A model generated the notes under the pieces. The model saw only the letters and a list, made by a program, of their open reading frames with translations, did no database searches and was not told the DNA's origin. From Burkholderiales bacterium 8X (GTDB taxonomy: Bacteria > Pseudomonadota > Gammaproteobacteria > Burkholderiales > Burkholderiaceae_C): a stretch of 64,000 nucleotides of DNA. Positions 27,799 through 35,776 of the stretch are shown here, piece after piece. The stretch's first letter is position 1; each line of letters opens with the position of its first letter. The DNA is taken from the NCBI GenBank assembly GCA_902506565.1, contig LR732703.1:1656642-1720641 (forward strand). Direction: 5' to 3'. The position numbers were made by a program, and so were the translations under genes.

Positions 27799-28758
27799 AT
27801 GCCGCGACGAATGACCGCCCTCCAGATCGCCAAGACCGTCTTCCTGACCCTGTTCGTGCTCGCCGTGGGCGCGGCCATCGGCGCCGCGGTGATGCTGTGG
27901 GGTGGGCTCTACAACGTGGCGGCGACGACCCAGCACACCCAGCAGGTCTATTCAGTGCTCGAATTGGCGATGCGGCAATCGGTCCGGCTGCGTTCCCGAA
28001 ACATCGAGGTGCCGCCGCTGGACGACGAGCGCCTGCTGGTGCGCGGTGCGGCCTGCTACCGCGACAAGTGCGTGCAGTGCCACGGCGCGCCCGGCGTGGC
28101 GCAGGGCGACATCGGCAAGAGCATGCAGCCCCTCCCGGGGCCGCTGGTCGATGCACGGCAGCGCTGGTCGGCCAACGAGCTCTACTGGGTGACCCGGCAC
28201 GGCATCAAGATGAGCGGCATGCCGGCCTGGGAGTTTCGGCTGGCCGAAGAAGACCTGTGGTCGGTGGTCGCCTTCCTGCAGAAGCTGCCCGACCTGACGC
28301 CGGCGCAGTACCGAAGCCTGTCGGCACCCGGATGGGCGAGTACCTCTGGCTCGGCGGGCACCCAATCGATCCCGACGCCGCCAGCCTGCGGACCCGCTGG
28401 CGCCAGCGCCGCCGCCTCCGCTTCCGCTGCCGCCTCCGCTTCCGCCCCCGCTGCCGGCGAACGGAGGCAAGACGCCGCGGTCGACGTCCGTCGCGGCGAG
28501 AAGGCGATGTACCAATACGCCTGCAATGCCTGCCACACGATTCCGGGCATCACCGGCTCGAACCCGCATGTCGGGCCGCCGCTCGCCGGCATCGGCCGCC
28601 GCACCCTCATCGCCGGGAGGTTGGCCAACACGCCGGACAACATGGTGAGGTGGCTCATGCACACGCAGGAGGTCGACCCCCTCACCGCCATGCCCGAGAT
28701 GGGTCTGACCGAGCGCGACGCCCGGGACATCGCCGCGTTCCTGGCCACCCTCGATTGA
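27799..28758 (+). CDS. Membrane-anchored dihaem cytochrome c
   Basis: About 319 residues: one N-terminal transmembrane helix (KTVFLTLFVLAVGAAIGAAVML), a first cytochrome domain with CVQCH, a low-complexity Ala/Ser linker (about 200-225), and a second domain with CNACH. The second domain looks like the lipoprotein cytochrome encoded divergently (both have the IPxx...VGPPL..xGRR...IAG pattern), so they share ancestry. Divergent from the oxidase operon with 65 bases between, fitting a shared regulatory region. ATG 27811 is an alternative start. Confidence 0.87.
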   Translation: MPRRMTALQIAKTVFLTLFVLAVGAAIGAAVMLWGGLYNVAATTQHTQQVYSVLELAMRQSVRLRSRNIEVPPLDDERLLVRGAACYRDKCVQCHGAPGVAQGDIGKSMQPLPGPLVDARQRWSANELYWVTRHGIKMSGMPAWEFRLAEEDLWSVVAFLQKLPDLTPAQYRSLSAPGWASTSGSAGTQSIPTPPACGPAGASAAASASAAASASAPAAGERRQDAAVDVRRGEKAMYQYACNACHTIPGITGSNPHVGPPLAGIGRRTLIAGRLANTPDNMVRWLMHTQEVDPLTAMPEMGLTERDARDIAAFLATLD

Positions 28759-28783
28759 TTCCATCGATCGCTCCGCGACATGC

Positions 28784-28797
28784 CTAACTTTCGTTAG
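28784..28797. promoter_or_regulatory. Inverted repeat CTAAC-N4-GTTAG upstream of the LuxR-type gene
   Basis: Five-base arms with a 4-base spacer, between the cytochrome stop and the putative promoter of the LuxR-type regulator. No T-run follows, so an operator is more likely than a terminator. Confidence 0.35.
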
Positions 28798-28812
28798 CGC
28801 CCGCGACATCGT

Positions 28813-28842
28813 TTGACGTCTTGCTTGGGGCCACTGTATGGT
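28813..28842 (+). promoter_or_regulatory. Putative sigma-70 promoter of the LuxR-type regulator
   Basis: TTGACG (28813-28818) and TATGGT (28837-28842) with an 18-base spacer, about 80 bases ahead of the GTG start. The -35 is close to consensus; the -10 matches four of six. Confidence 0.45.
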
Positions 28843-28922
28843 CCGCCTCGTGCAACATTCCTTGCACATCCAACTCCCCCTCTGCTGCAGCTCGATGGCT
28901 GGCCTGGAAAGGAGACTGCGCC

Positions 28923-30005
28923 GTGGTTCCAGATATCGCGCTCCGCCGAGCGATCGAGTCCGTCCAACAGCTGTCGGAACCGTCGCCGCCCTGGCAGGAC
29001 ATCCTGCGCGAAGCCCGAGCCGTGGTCGGCGGCGAGTCGGCCTGCTTCCTGATCTTCGAGGGTCGGCAGGTCGTCTCGCTGGAGCAGATCGGGGTCGACC
29101 CGGCGGCCGAGGCCGACTACATCCGTCATTGGCATCCGCAGGACATCCTGCTCCGGCCGGGCGTCGTCCGGCCATCGGGCAGCTGGCTCGACACCCAGCA
29201 GGTGCTCTCGCCGCAGGAGCTCCGGCGCAACGCCTACTACGTCGACTTCATGTGCAAGCACCGGCTGCGGCAGACCTTCGCCCTGGTGGTGGAGGATGGT
29301 CCCAACCGAACCGCGGCGATGAGCTTCCAGCGCGAGACGCCGACCGCCGGCAACGAAACGCTCGAATCGCCGGCCGTGGCCGCCTACGCGCGGGCCCTGC
29401 AGAAAGCGCTCGATCGGCGCCGCCAGTCGGCCGCGCATTGGCTGCAGTCGGTGGACATGGCCTTCGACAGCTTCGGCGAGGCCGCGAGCCTGGTGTCTGC
29501 CCAGGCCGCCGTGTTGTGGTGCTCGAACGGCTTCGATGAACTGCTCGGCGAACCGCCGCTCCTCACGGTGCGCGACGGGCGCTTCTGGCATCCGTCGCCG
29601 AGGGTGCACGAGATGCTGCTGGAAAGCATTCGGCGCGCCAGCCAGACGCCGCTGCCGCTGCGGCTCGCGGTGCCGGCCGGGCCGGGTGCGAGCCTCGGTG
29701 TCGAGCTGACGCAGGCGCCCGAATTGCTGGCCTGGAACCGCGAGCCCGCCGTGCTGGTGCGCTTGCGGCGACATCGCGATCGAGCGCTCGCACCCGAGAC
29801 CTTGCGGATGGCCTTCGACTTGAGCGTGGCCGAGTCCAAGGTGCTGGCCGCCATGGCCGCCGGCCGGACGCCGGGTGAGTACGCCGAGGAAAACGCGCTC
29901 TCGGTCCATACCGTCAGGAAGCACATTGCGAATCTGATGAGCAAGATGCGCTGCACCCGTCACTCCGACGCGATCCGGATGGCGGTGTCGGTCAGCGCCG
30001 ACTGA
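28923..30005 (+). CDS. LuxR-family regulator (C-terminal HTH)
   Basis: 360 residues. The N-terminal two thirds has no recognised sensor domain. The C-terminal region (about 295-355) is a LuxR helix-turn-helix: LSVAESKVLAAMAAG then NALSVHTVRKHIANLMSKM. The GTG at 28923 is fixed by an excellent Shine-Dalgarno (AAAGGAG at 28908-28914, 8 bases ahead). There is no receiver domain, so it is probably not a simple two-component regulator. It stands alone next to the cytochrome genes; targets unknown. Confidence 0.85.
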   Translation: MVPDIALRRAIESVQQLSEPSPPWQDILREARAVVGGESACFLIFEGRQVVSLEQIGVDPAAEADYIRHWHPQDILLRPGVVRPSGSWLDTQQVLSPQELRRNAYYVDFMCKHRLRQTFALVVEDGPNRTAAMSFQRETPTAGNETLESPAVAAYARALQKALDRRRQSAAHWLQSVDMAFDSFGEAASLVSAQAAVLWCSNGFDELLGEPPLLTVRDGRFWHPSPRVHEMLLESIRRASQTPLPLRLAVPAGPGASLGVELTQAPELLAWNREPAVLVRLRRHRDRALAPETLRMAFDLSVAESKVLAAMAAGRTPGEYAEENALSVHTVRKHIANLMSKMRCTRHSDAIRMAVSVSAD

Positions 30006-30116
30006 AGTCCTTCCGTCCGCCACCACACGGATTTCCCCTACACGCTTCGTCCAGCCGCGACGACGAGCGCGTCGAACTCATCGACAGAAGGTGCCTTCAG
30101 GTTTTTCATCCAACCA

Positions 30117-30133
30117 CTTGCCTGCAGGGCAAG
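30117..30133. promoter_or_regulatory. Inverted repeat CTTGCC-N5-GGCAAG in the leader of the DUF2383 gene
   Basis: Six-base arms around TGCAG, ending 7 bases before the AAGGAG Shine-Dalgarno (30141-30146). It could be an operator or an mRNA hairpin controlling ribosome access. Confidence 0.4.
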
Positions 30134-30152
30134 CAACACGAAGGAGCACACC

Positions 30153-31169
30153 ATGGCGATCGACGACAAGAATCTATCGGACACCAACCGCACCACCGAT
30201 GCGAACCGCGACCCGATCAGCGGCGCACCCGGCGCGCATCCGGTCGGAACGGGTGTCGGCGCAACCGGCGGCGCCTTGGCCGGAGCGGCAGCCGGCGCGG
30301 TGGCGGGGCCGATCGGCGCTGCCGTCGGACTGGTGGCGGGTGCGGTGGTCGGCGGACTCGGCGGCAAGGCTGTTGCCGAACGGGTCAACCCCACCGCCGA
30401 GGACGCCTACTGGCGCGAGAACTACAACGCGACCACGTACTACCAGCCCGGCCGTTCGTACGACGAATACCGGCCCGCCTACGAAATGGGCTGGGCCGGA
30501 CGCGATGCCTACGACGGCCGCCGCTTCGACGATGTCGAGCCCGAGCTGGCGAAGGACTGGGACACTCGCCGCGGCAGTTCGTCGCTCGACTGGGACTCGG
30601 CTCGCAGCGCCAGCCGGGACGCCTGGGATCGTGCCGACCGCACCTACTACGGCGTCGGGCTGGCCGATGACGGCTCGGACGTGGTCGGCGACAACGGCGC
30701 CACCCGCAACGGGCTCTCGAACGACGACGTGGTCGACGTGCTCAACGACCTGCTCGAGACCTCGCGCGACGGCGAATACGGTTTCCGTGCCTGCGCCGAA
30801 GAAGTCGAGAACGCATCGATGAAGCAGGTCTTCGCGAGCCGCGCCGATTCGTGCCGCCAGGCTGCGGACGAGCTGGAGCAGGTGATTCGCCGCTACGGCG
30901 GCAAGCCAGCCGAAGGCGGCAGCGCCTCGGGTGCGATGCACCGCGGCTGGGTGCATGTAAAGGGCAGCGTCGGCGCCAACAGCGAGTTGTCGATCCTGGA
31001 GGAATGCGAGCGCGGCGAAGACACCGCGCTCGGCCGCTACCGCAAGGCGCTCAAGGAAACCAACCTGCCCGCGGACGTGCGAAGCATCATCGAGAAACAG
31101 GCGGAAGGCGCCCAGCGCAACCACGACCAGATTCGCGACCTGCGCAACGCGGCGCGTGCTCGCGATTGA
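30153..31169 (+). CDS. DUF2383 (PA2169-type) protein with glycine-zipper segment
   Basis: 338 residues. The N-terminal part has a glycine-zipper membrane-active stretch (GATGGALAGAAAGAVAGPIG and on, about 35-75). A Tyr/Asp/Arg-rich middle (80-170) follows. The C-terminal part (about 190-338) is a ferritin-like four-helix bundle of the DUF2383/PA2169 type (LNDLLETSRDGEYGFRACAEEV). Proteins of this build are often stress-induced; the function is unknown. A strong Shine-Dalgarno fixes the ATG. A good terminator follows directly. Confidence 0.85.
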   Translation: MAIDDKNLSDTNRTTDANRDPISGAPGAHPVGTGVGATGGALAGAAAGAVAGPIGAAVGLVAGAVVGGLGGKAVAERVNPTAEDAYWRENYNATTYYQPGRSYDEYRPAYEMGWAGRDAYDGRRFDDVEPELAKDWDTRRGSSSLDWDSARSASRDAWDRADRTYYGVGLADDGSDVVGDNGATRNGLSNDDVVDVLNDLLETSRDGEYGFRACAEEVENASMKQVFASRADSCRQAADELEQVIRRYGGKPAEGGSASGAMHRGWVHVKGSVGANSELSILEECERGEDTALGRYRKALKETNLPADVRSIIEKQAEGAQRNHDQIRDLRNAARARD

Positions 31170-31185
31170 GGCTGCGCAATCCATG

Positions 31186-31218
31186 AAAAAGGGCTGGTTC
31201 GACCAGCCCTTTTTTTTT
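31186..31218. terminator. Bidirectional rho-independent terminator
   Basis: AAAAA + GGGCTGGT, loop TCG, ACCAGCCC + eight T. Perfect 8-base GC-rich stem flanked by A and T runs, so it works in both directions. It ends the DUF2383 transcript and, on the other strand, the GT2 gene that stops at 31237. Confidence 0.95.
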
Positions 31219-31236
31219 GATCCGGCAAGCGTCGCA

Positions 31237-32331
31237 TCAAGCCCGGCCGAGCAACTTCCGAACCTTGGTCTTGAGCGGGTTGTTGCCGAAGATGAATTTC
31301 GAGTACGCCACGAAGAGTCGCCGCGGAAGCAGCAATGCGCCGTAGTAGTAGATGCGGTATTGCCGCGGTCCGTTGACGGTGTCCGGATGGCGAAGCGCCT
31401 TCCAGAGCAGCCGCCGGTCCTTGCCCTTGCCGGCCAGCCACTTCTCCAGGAAGCACAGCCACAAATAGCCACCCTGGTCCTCGAGCCGTCGCCAGAGCGC
31501 CGACGCACCTGGCTGTCGCTTGTCCAGCTGCATGCGCAGCCATGCGTCGAACTTGACGGCACGCTTGCGGGTCGCCTCGATCTGGGCAAGCGACACCATC
31601 GAACCAGCCGAGGTCGAGGTCGAATGGACCCGGTAGCCGCCGAGCGGCGTTGCAACGAAGGCCACCGGGCTGACCAGCACGCCGATCGTGCACAGCTGCA
31701 GGTCTTGGTACATCAGTCGGTCGGGGTCCAGCGATCCGATGGCGTCGAGTACCTCGCGCCTGAAGGCCAGCATCGAGGCGGTCGCCAACACGGGCGCCGA
31801 GGCGGCGCGCAGGGTGTCAGCCGCCAACCAGCCTTGCGGTCCCTTTCCGCCTTCGTAATAGGGCGCCTGGCCGAGGTCCGGCTGTTGGTCCGAGAAGCGC
31901 GTCAATGGGTGATGCACCCAGCCGGGGTTCTGGCCATCTACCGGTTGCCGGAGGGCCTCGACCACACGCCGTGCCCGGTCGGGCGTCATGGTGTCGTCGC
32001 TGTCCAGGATGAGAACGACATCACCCGTGCAAGCGGCCAGCAGGGTGTTGGTCGCGACGCAGATTCCACCGTTGGCCTGCCGGATCACCTTGATCTGCGG
32101 ATGACGCGAGCTGTACTCGTCCAGCAGGTCGAGTGAGTTGTCGGTCGATCCATCGTCCACCACGACGATCTCGGCTGCCGTGAGGCTCTGCGCCAGACAG
32201 CTGTCGAGGCAGGCGCCGAGGAAGCGCGAGTAGTTATAGCTGGTGATCGCAATGCTGATCCTGGGCGAGGAAGGCAGCGGGGGCAGCACCAGTGGCTGCA
32301 GTTGGATGACAGGTTGGATCGCAGGCGCCAC
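31237..32331 (-). CDS. GT2-family glycosyltransferase (tandem copy A)
   Basis: 364 residues with a GT-A fold: ISIAITSYNYSRFLGACLDS, VVDDGSTDNSLDLL, and the metal-binding ILDSDDTM. Adds sugars to cell-surface glycans from nucleotide donors. No membrane helix is evident. It is a close paralogue of the gene at 32452-33546, with the same length and near-identical segments such as LQPLVLPPLPSSP, PYYEGGKGP, KFIFGNNPLK. GTG start, no strong Shine-Dalgarno. Terminated by the shared hairpin at 31186-31218. Confidence 0.9.
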   Translation of the reverse strand: MAPAIQPVIQLQPLVLPPLPSSPRISIAITSYNYSRFLGACLDSCLAQSLTAAEIVVVDDGSTDNSLDLLDEYSSRHPQIKVIRQANGGICVATNTLLAACTGDVVLILDSDDTMTPDRARRVVEALRQPVDGQNPGWVHHPLTRFSDQQPDLGQAPYYEGGKGPQGWLAADTLRAASAPVLATASMLAFRREVLDAIGSLDPDRLMYQDLQLCTIGVLVSPVAFVATPLGGYRVHSTSTSAGSMVSLAQIEATRKRAVKFDAWLRMQLDKRQPGASALWRRLEDQGGYLWLCFLEKWLAGKGKDRRLLWKALRHPDTVNGPRQYRIYYYGALLLPRRLFVAYSKFIFGNNPLKTKVRKLLGRA

Positions 32332-32451
32332 GGTTTCCCAGAACGGTTGAATTGCTGAATGCGGTGGTTCGGAAGCGAAGTCACCGTGCCGCGTCGCGCT
32401 AGCTGCGAGCCGCGCGACCCAGGCATTCTGACCGTTCGAGATGTCGGGCGG

Positions 32452-33546
32452 CTAGCGTCGCCCGAGCAGCCTTCGTGCCTTGGCCTTGAGCGGGTTGTTG
32501 CCGAAGATGAATTGCGAGTACGCGACGAATGCGCTGCGCGGCAAGAACAGTGCGCCCGCATAGTAGATGCGGTACTGCCGGGGACCGGTGCGGGTGTCCC
32601 GGTGCCGCAGCACCTTGGCCAGCAGCCGGAGATCCTTCGCTCCCCCGGACAGCCACTTCTCGAGGAAGCACAGCCACAGATAACCACCCTGGTCGTCCAG
32701 CCGGCGCCAGAGCGACGAAGCGCCGGCGTTGCGCTTGTCGAGCTGCGCGCGCAGCCAGCCGTCGAAGCGCACCGCAGTCGCGCGGGTGGCCCTGATCTGG
32801 GTGAGCGACACCATGGCCCCTGCAGAACTCGAGGTCTGGTGAACCCGATAGCCGCCGAGCGCCTCGTCGATGTACGCGGCCGGGCTCAGCAAGGCGCCGA
32901 TGGTTCGAAGCTGGATGTCCTGGTACATCAGGCGGTCGTCGTCCAGCGGACCGATCGCATCCAGCATCTCGCGCCGGAATGCGAGCGACGAGGCAGTCGC
33001 CAGCACGGGAGACGATGCCATGCGCAAGGCCAGCTCCGCGAGCCAGCCCTCCGGCCCCTTGCCGCCTTCGTAGTAGGGGCTGTAGCCCAAGCCCGATTGG
33101 GTGTCCGAGAACCGGTCGAGGAAGTGATGCACCCAGCCGGGCAAGTGGCCGTCGATCGGTTCGCGAAGCTTGGCAATGACTTTTTCGAGGCGCTCGGGGA
33201 CCATCGTGTCGTCGCTGTCGCAGATCAGCACGACGTCGCCGGTGCAGGCCGCCAGCGCGGTGTTCGTCGCGGATGAGATGCCGCCGTTGACCTGTCGAAT
33301 CACCTGGATCTGCGGATGCCGGGCAGCGTAGTCGGCGAGCACGGAGGGCGTCTCGTCGGTGGAGCCGTCATCCACCACCACGATCTGGTCCGGCTTGACC
33401 GTTTGCGCCAGGCAGCTCTCCAGGCTTTGCGGCAGGAAGCGCGCGTAGTTGAAGCAGATCATCGCGATGCTGACCTTCGGCGAGCTCGGAAGCGGTGGAA
33501 GCACCAAGGGCTGGAGAGAAGTGGCGGAAGGGCTTGCGGATGACAC
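32452..33546 (-). CDS. GT2-family glycosyltransferase (tandem copy B)
   Basis: 364 residues from the GTG at 33546, chosen because it gives exactly the length and N-terminal alignment of copy A (LQPLVLPPLPSSPKVSIAM). Catalytic segments: VVDDGSTDETPSVLADY and ICDSDDTMVPERLEK. Differences from copy A are spread along the protein, so the duplication is old enough to have diverged. The copies are 120 bases apart, and the gap holds no gene. The wider open frame upstream to 33927 is spurious. Confidence 0.88.
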   Translation of the reverse strand: MSSASPSATSLQPLVLPPLPSSPKVSIAMICFNYARFLPQSLESCLAQTVKPDQIVVVDDGSTDETPSVLADYAARHPQIQVIRQVNGGISSATNTALAACTGDVVLICDSDDTMVPERLEKVIAKLREPIDGHLPGWVHHFLDRFSDTQSGLGYSPYYEGGKGPEGWLAELALRMASSPVLATASSLAFRREMLDAIGPLDDDRLMYQDIQLRTIGALLSPAAYIDEALGGYRVHQTSSSAGAMVSLTQIRATRATAVRFDGWLRAQLDKRNAGASSLWRRLDDQGGYLWLCFLEKWLSGGAKDLRLLAKVLRHRDTRTGPRQYRIYYAGALFLPRSAFVAYSQFIFGNNPLKAKARRLLGRR

Positions 33547-33674
33547 GGGCGTTCTGGGAGATGGATGGGTGGGGGGAAGCTCCCGAGCGAAACGCAGGCA
33601 TCGACTCGGTCGATCGAGCACGAGCACGCACTCGATCGGGCGCTTCAGTAAAGGCGCTGCAGCTATGCGGCCTG

Positions 33675-33884
33675 CTACTTCTTCGCGAGGAACGCGGCCA
33701 CCAGCGCATTGGCATGGCCATGGCCGATCTGGTGCTCCGACTTGAGTCGAGCGACGAGCTCCATGTGCTTGAGCGCACCAGCATCGCCGAGAAAAGCCAT
33801 CCAGTGGGAGATGGGCTTGCCGTAGGTCTTCTCGATCGATGGAAAGTACGAGGCCGGGCCTTTTATTGGAGTCGTTGCCGTCAT
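33675..33884 (-). CDS. DUF4287 family small protein
   Basis: 69 residues containing the DUF4287 pattern: SYFPSIEKTYGKPISHWM and ELVARLKSEHQIGHGHANAL. Soluble, function unknown; such domains are often found alone or beside DUF5655. It lies in the AT-richer patch between the glycosyltransferases and tRNA-Gly. Confidence 0.85.
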   Translation of the reverse strand: MTATTPIKGPASYFPSIEKTYGKPISHWMAFLGDAGALKHMELVARLKSEHQIGHGHANALVAAFLAKK

Positions 33885-33969
33885 GAAGCGTCTTTCGATG
33901 CGGTGGGTCTGGTAGCGCCGTCGTCAAGCGGCCAAGGCCTTCATTGGGTCTCCTGGCCTGGTCGTGCCC

Positions 33970-34335
33970 TCAGGCATTTTCGCTGCCGGGGCGTGTGAAA
34001 GAGTACCTGTGAATATCGGTCCGCAGCTTCCAGCCCCTGGCTTCCCAGTAACTTTGAGCAACCAGGTTCTGACGGAGGACATCGATGTGGCTCTTGTGGA
34101 TGCCCTGCCGCTCCAGCTCTGCCAGGCAGCATTCGACGAGGCGGGAAGCGATGCCGCGGTTGCGATGGCTGGCCAGAACGACCAGGTGCTGCAGGTAGCC
34201 GCGGCGGCCGTCGTGGCCGGACATGATCGAGCCGAGCAGGGCGCCGGTGTCGGTGTCGATTGCGACGAAGCTTAGGTCGGGGTTGCGCTTCAGGTAGCGC
34301 TGGGTTTTGAAATGGCGCTGCCCATTTGCAATCAA
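33970..34335 (-). pseudogene. GNAT acetyltransferase lacking its N-terminal part
   Basis: The frame from a TTG at 34335 encodes 121 residues that match the central and C-terminal GNAT core: FVAIDTDTGALLGSIMSGHD, the acetyl-CoA loop HLVVLASHRNRGIASRLVE, and AQSYWEARGWKLRTDIHRYS. Family members usually have about 45 more residues at the N-terminus. An in-frame stop (34375-34377) cuts the frame just upstream, and that space is occupied by another small gene. Either the gene is 5'-truncated or it starts at an unusual site. Function as an acetyltransferase is doubtful. Confidence 0.6.
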
Positions 34336-34387
34336 TTCGCGAAAGCCTATTGGTCGCTGGAGCCGGAAGCTCTTTCACGGACTGCTA

Positions 34388-34669
34388 TCAGCGCCGTGGT
34401 CGACGAGCGTTCTTCTGCAGTCGTCTTGAAAGCCTTTGCTCGCTCCGAGCACGTGCCAAGTCGGCCACCGACGGGCGCGTGAAGTACCGCCACAAGGCGC
34501 CCATGATGGCGATCACGACGAATCCCAGAACGATCCACGCTATTAATTCTGGGAGCCATGGCGCGGGATCTTCCCCATTGCTGCCGCCTCCGCCACGCCT
34601 ACGCGCGTAGCTGGGGGTCGCAAGCAAAGCCGAGGTTGCTATTGCAGCGAGAAGGAGCGGATGCAGCAT
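34388..34669 (-). CDS. Small membrane protein (hypothetical)
   Basis: 93 residues: an N-terminal hydrophobic segment resembling a signal peptide (LLLAAIATSALLATPSYA), a Gly-rich turn, a second helix (LIAWIVLGFVVIAIMGALW), and a very basic tail. No family recognised. The ATG at 34669 precedes the hydrophobic part; a TTG at 34711 would add a basic N-terminus. No clear Shine-Dalgarno. Moderately likely to be a real gene because both helices are well formed. Confidence 0.45.
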   Translation of the reverse strand: MLHPLLLAAIATSALLATPSYARRRGGGGSNGEDPAPWLPELIAWIVLGFVVIAIMGALWRYFTRPSVADLARARSEQRLSRRLQKNARRPRR

Positions 34670-34943
34670 TCCGGTCAATCCGCGGCGGCGCCATTGCGAC
34701 CACGCCGACAAAGGTCCGCATAAACATTCCTGCCCGGACGGGCATGCCGCCCGGCAGATCGAGCCTTTGAGACGCCCTCGGCTACCGACTTGAGAGCCAT
34801 GAACGTCACCAGCGCAGTTGAAGTGAAAGTTTGTTCACTCGACCTAGTCCTAGCTTGGGGCGAGATACAGGTTCTCTCGCTGCCGTATCCTGCCATACAC
34901 CCTTGAAATTTCTTGGCCTGCCCGCTAAATCGAGAGTACGGAA

Positions 34944-35594
34944 ATGCAAGATCAGACTGACGCTTCGATGGTCGGCACGCTTCGCACTCTGGAGACACCG
35001 CGGCTGCTCCTGCGTCCCTGGCGCGACGATGACCGCGAGCCGTTCGCTGCGATGTCGAGTGACCAAGACGTCATGAGGTACCTGCTGCCGTTCGCGTCGC
35101 CCGGGGCAGTGACGGCTTGGATCGAACGACAGATGTCCCATCTTCGGCAACACGGCTTTTGTTTCTGGGCGCTGGAGTCCAAGCAAACCGGCGAGTTCGT
35201 GGGTGCCACCGGCCTTCACCGATTGAGCTACGACGCTCACTTCACTCCGGCGGTCGAGGTCGGCTGGCGGCTCGCCAGGAAGCACTGGGGCCATGGATAT
35301 GCGGTAGAGGCAGCGACCAAGGCGCTGCAGTTCGGCTTTGAATATCTGGGGCTACTAGAGATCGTGGCGAACACCGCCCCTGCCAACGTGAACTCGCAAA
35401 AGGTGATGACGAGGCTTGGAATGACCCATGAACCCCGTGATGACTTTGATCACCCGCTGGTCCCGAAAGGCAACCCGCTGCGCACGCAAGTGCTCTACCG
35501 GATGTCTCGTGGTGCTTGGTTGACCAGGGCCGGCTGGTCGGAGGCGAATAACTCGCCTGGTGGAGCGGGTGAAGGGAATCGAACCCTCGTATGA
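34944..35594 (+). CDS. RimJ/RimL-type GNAT acetyltransferase, 3' end running into tRNA-Gly
   Basis: 216 residues. GNAT fold of the RimL type: LETPRLLLRPWRDDDREPF, then VEVGWRLARKHWGHGYAVEA (acetyl-CoA loop) and NVNSQKVMTRLGM. Family proteins normally end near residue 185-190; here the frame continues for about 25 more residues and stops at 35592-35594 inside the oppositely oriented tRNA-Gly gene. The natural C-terminus may have been lost or replaced. Base composition is visibly less GC-rich than in neighbouring genes, fitting acquisition next to a tRNA. Confidence 0.8.
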   Translation: MQDQTDASMVGTLRTLETPRLLLRPWRDDDREPFAAMSSDQDVMRYLLPFASPGAVTAWIERQMSHLRQHGFCFWALESKQTGEFVGATGLHRLSYDAHFTPAVEVGWRLARKHWGHGYAVEAATKALQFGFEYLGLLEIVANTAPANVNSQKVMTRLGMTHEPRDDFDHPLVPKGNPLRTQVLYRMSRGAWLTRAGWSEANNSPGGAGEGNRTLV

Positions 35595-35634
35595 AGCTTG
35601 GGAAGCTGCCGTTCTACCATTGAACTACACCCGC
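35561..35634 (-). tRNA. tRNA-Gly (anticodon CCC), CCA encoded
   Basis: On the - strand: acceptor GCGGGTG pairing with CACCCGC, D-arm GTTC/GAAC, anticodon loop TTCCCAA (anticodon CCC), T-arm GAGGG-TTCGATT-CCCTT, discriminator T and encoded CCA. It closely follows E. coli tRNA-Gly(CCC). The anticodon stem GCAGC/GCTTC has one C-T mismatch at position 28-42. Confidence 0.95.
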
Positions 35635-35643
35635 AGCGGCGCG

Positions 35644-35672
35644 AATTCTACCGTTGCGATCACAGTCGTCGG
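35644..35672 (-). promoter_or_regulatory. Putative promoter of tRNA-Gly
   Basis: On the - strand TAGAAT (35644-35649) is a good -10 nine bases ahead of the tRNA. With a 17-base spacer the -35 would be GCCGAC (35667-35672), a weak match. Confidence 0.4.
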
Positions 35673-35776
35673 CGGATCCGGGTTCGTTCCGATCGGTCGG
35701 GCGCGGGATCCGGATAGGCTCCGGATCTCGCCCCCGGCGAATTACACCCGTCATCACCCACCGAAGCGCCGTGACC

